Positions 16,138 to 17,919 of a stretch of 17,919 nucleotides of DNA are shown piece after piece. The notes below the pieces were generated by a model. The model worked only from the letters and a program-made list of their open reading frames with translations. It was not told the origin of the DNA and made no database searches. Location of the stretch: positions 1-17,919 of the forward strand of contig CADCVI010000008.1 of the NCBI GenBank assembly GCA_902806105.1, read 5' to 3'. Source of the DNA: an uncultured Rubrobacteraceae bacterium (GTDB taxonomy: Bacteria; Actinomycetota; Rubrobacteria; Rubrobacterales; Rubrobacteraceae). Position 1 is the first letter of the stretch. Every line of letters begins with the position of its first letter. Made by a program: the position numbers and the translations under genes.

Positions 16138-17919
16138 ATGAAGGCGCAGGAGGAAGACCAACGGACGGGCGGCGGGGCCGCGCAGGCGAGGGTGGACGGA
16201 AGGTTCGTCTACGGGTTCTCGGATGGTCTGGACCCGGCCGACGTTCTCGCTCTCTGCGGCGGGAAGGGATCCGGGCTCATCAGGATGCGCGGTCTCGGTC
16301 TCCCGGTGCCGGAGGGTTTCGTCATCACGACGGAGGCCTGCGTCTCCCACATAAGGACCGGCGAGATGCCCGGGGGCCTGATGGCCGAGGTGAAGGATAA
16401 CCTCGAACGCGTCGAGGAGGCCACGGGACGAGGCTTCGGAGATCCCGAGAACCCGCTCCTGGTCTCGGTCAGGAGCGGAGCGCCGGTCTCCATGCCGGGG
16501 ATGATGGACACCGTCCTGAACCTCGGCCTCAACGAGGCTACCGTTCGCGGCCTGGCGAGGAGCACGGGGGACGAACGCTTCGCCCGGGATTCCCACAGGC
16601 GCTTCATCCAGGCGTTCGGCGAGATCGTGTTGAAGGTGCCGGGGCACCTGTTCGAAGACGCCATCGAGGAGATGAAGGGCGAGCGAGGCGTCGAGGCGGA
16701 CACGGAGCTTACGGCCACCGACCTCGAAGAACTGGTGGCACGGTTCAAGGAGATCGTGGCCCGGGAGGCCGGGGTAGACCTTCCGGAGGACCCTTACGGG
16801 CAGCTGGAGCTGGCGATAGGAGCGGTCTTCGACTCGTGGCTCGGGGCGCGGGCCGTGGCGTACCGCAGGGAGTACGGCATCCCGGACACCCTGGGGACGG
16901 CCGTGACGGTGCAGCGGATGGTCTTCGGGAACATGGGCGAGACCTCGGCGACCGGGGTGGCGTTCACCCGCAACCCGGCCACGGGGGAGCAGGGGCTCTT
17001 CGGGGAGTTTCTCCTGAACGCACAGGGCGAAGACGTGGTCGCGGGCATCCGCACGCCGCGACCTCTCAAGGAGATGGAGGCGGTACTGCCGAGGGCCTAC
17101 CGGCAGTTTCTGGAGACGGCGCAGAAGCTCGAACGCGAGTACGGCGACATGCAGGACATGGAGTTCACCATCGAGCGCGACCGGCTGTACATGCTCCAGA
17201 CCAGGAGCGGCAAGCGGACCGGGGCGGCGGCCCTCAGGATCGCGTGCGACATGGCCGGTGAGGGCCTCATCTCCCAGCCGGAGGCCGTGCTGCGCGTCGA
17301 GCCTGCGGCGCTCGATCAGCTGCTCCATCCGCGCATAGACCCCGGGGCCGAGCTCGACGTCCTCGCGCACGGCCTCCCCGCCTCGCCGGGGGCGGCGACG
17401 GGGAAGGTCATCCTCACGGCGCAGGAAGCGAAGAAACGAGCGGAGGCCGGGGAGGCCGTGCTGCTGGTGCGCCGGGAGACCAACCCGGACGACGTGGAGG
17501 GCATGATCTCAGCCAGGGGCGTTCTCACCGCCCTGGGTGGCATGACCAGCCACGCGGCGGTCATAGCCCGCGGGATGGGCAAGCCCGCCGTGACCGGCTG
17601 CAACGCCCTCAAGATAGATCTAAAACGGGGTTCGATCTCCATCAACGGGGAGACCTTCGAGGCCGGCGAGGTCCTGACGATAGACGGGGCGAGCGGCAGC
17701 ATCATCCGGGGCGAGGCTCCACTGGTCGCGCCCGAGCCGAGCGAGGACTTCGAGACAGTGCTGCGTTGGGCCGACGAGGCACGCGTCCTGGGCGTGCGGG
17801 CCAACGCCGACACGCCCGAGGACGCGCGGAGGGCCAGAGAGCTCGGGGCCGAGGGGATCGGGCTCTGCCGCACGGAGCACATGTTCATGGAGGGCGAGCA
17901 GATCGGAAGAGCACACGTC
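16138..17919 (+). CDS. ppdK: Pyruvate phosphate dikinase, 3' truncated at contig end
   Basis: PPDK interconverts pyruvate + ATP + Pi and PEP + AMP + PPi. Some 587 residues are genuine; bacterial PPDK has about 870-900. The ATP-grasp domain has CGGKGSGLIRMRGLGLPVPEGFVIT (38-62) and SVRSGAPVSMPGMMDTVLNLGLN, which is diagnostic of PPDK as against PEP synthase, then TGVAFTRNPATGE and MEFTIERDRLYMLQTRSGKR. The swivelling phosphohistidine domain has GGMTSHAAVIARGMGKPAVTG with His472. The start of the PEP/pyruvate barrel is GAEGIGLCRTEHMF. The last seven codons (17899 on, QIGRAHV) are adapter-derived, not PPDK. The ATG at 16138 follows GGGAGG. Placed behind PTS genes, it probably regenerates the PEP that the PTS consumes. 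Enzyme I is a homologue, but the N-terminal ATP-grasp domain rules it out here. Confidence 0.92.
   Translation, partial: MKAQEEDQRTGGGAAQARVDGRFVYGFSDGLDPADVLALCGGKGSGLIRMRGLGLPVPEGFVITTEACVSHIRTGEMPGGLMAEVKDNLERVEEATGRGFGDPENPLLVSVRSGAPVSMPGMMDTVLNLGLNEATVRGLARSTGDERFARDSHRRFIQAFGEIVLKVPGHLFEDAIEEMKGERGVEADTELTATDLEELVARFKEIVAREAGVDLPEDPYGQLELAIGAVFDSWLGARAVAYRREYGIPDTLGTAVTVQRMVFGNMGETSATGVAFTRNPATGEQGLFGEFLLNAQGEDVVAGIRTPRPLKEMEAVLPRAYRQFLETAQKLEREYGDMQDMEFTIERDRLYMLQTRSGKRTGAAALRIACDMAGEGLISQPEAVLRVEPAALDQLLHPRIDPGAELDVLAHGLPASPGAATGKVILTAQEAKKRAEAGEAVLLVRRETNPDDVEGMISARGVLTALGGMTSHAAVIARGMGKPAVTGCNALKIDLKRGSISINGETFEAGEVLTIDGASGSIIRGEAPLVAPEPSEDFETVLRWADEARVLGVRANADTPEDARRARELGAEGIGLCRTEHMFMEGEQIGRAHV
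17900..17919 (+). other. Sequencing adapter at contig end (not genomic)
   Basis: The last 20 bases, starting AGATCGGAAGAG and ending CACACGTC, are identical to the beginning of the Illumina TruSeq read-1 adapter. Translated in the PPDK frame they give the known adapter peptide ending GRAHV; on the other strand they give the equally familiar CSSDL. The first base may be genomic. These bases should be trimmed. Confidence 0.95.

Noticed and set aside
14382..17370. Overlapping minus-strand and alternate-frame open frames across the kinase, HPr-like and ppdK genes
   Set aside because: Arg/Pro/Gly-rich shadow products; the + strand genes here have clear families, motifs and ribosome sites.
17620..17916. 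Minus-strand ORF starting MCSSDL
   Set aside because: Its start codon and first residues are translated adapter sequence; the remainder is a shadow of ppdK.

Overview
The window looks like one contig end from a high-GC actinobacterium, most likely a Rubrobacter relative. That placement is an inference from very high GC, GTG/TTG starts, a PPOX-class F420-type reductase, a DUF5519 'luciferase' protein and an NDH-2 enzyme; no rRNA or other marker gene confirms it. Every supported gene is on the + strand. The first gene enters from outside the window and the last one leaves it. The final 20 bases (17900-17919) match the start of an Illumina TruSeq adapter, so the contig end is artificial.

Region 1 (1-3870) holds the tail of an AEC-family transporter, then a compact operon. 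The operon starts at a good sigma-70 type promoter (893-920) followed at once by a SlyA/MarR-like palindrome (922-939). Its genes are a DUF5519 protein, a MarR regulator (TTG start overlapping the upstream stop), an NADPH-dependent FMN reductase family flavoprotein and a 14-helix DHA2 drug efflux pump with no ordinary start codon. Together they look like a MarR-controlled xenobiotic or redox stress module.

Region 2 (3871-9015) holds a small secreted protein with an LPTSG-type wall or membrane anchor behind a structured 210-base leader, a probable remnant of a luciferase-like monooxygenase, a type II NADH dehydrogenase, a PPOX/F420-type flavin reductase, and one ABC exporter subunit with the substituted catalytic residues typical of one half of a heterodimer. 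Two gene-poor stretches lie here (4441-4799 and 8490-9015).

Region 3 (9016-17919) is a mannitol-type PTS operon: mtlA (EIICB), mtlR (PRD activator), mtlF (EIIA), mtlD (split into two overlapping ORFs), an FGGY sugar kinase, a diverged HPr-like protein and pyruvate phosphate dikinase (cut by the contig end). MtlR would sense EIIA/HPr phosphorylation, MtlA/MtlF import mannitol as mannitol-1-phosphate, MtlD converts it to fructose-6-phosphate, and PPDK could turn the pyruvate made by the PTS back into PEP. The kinase suggests that a second polyol or ketose is handled too. The dedicated HPr-like protein and PPDK inside the operon are the most unusual part of the window.
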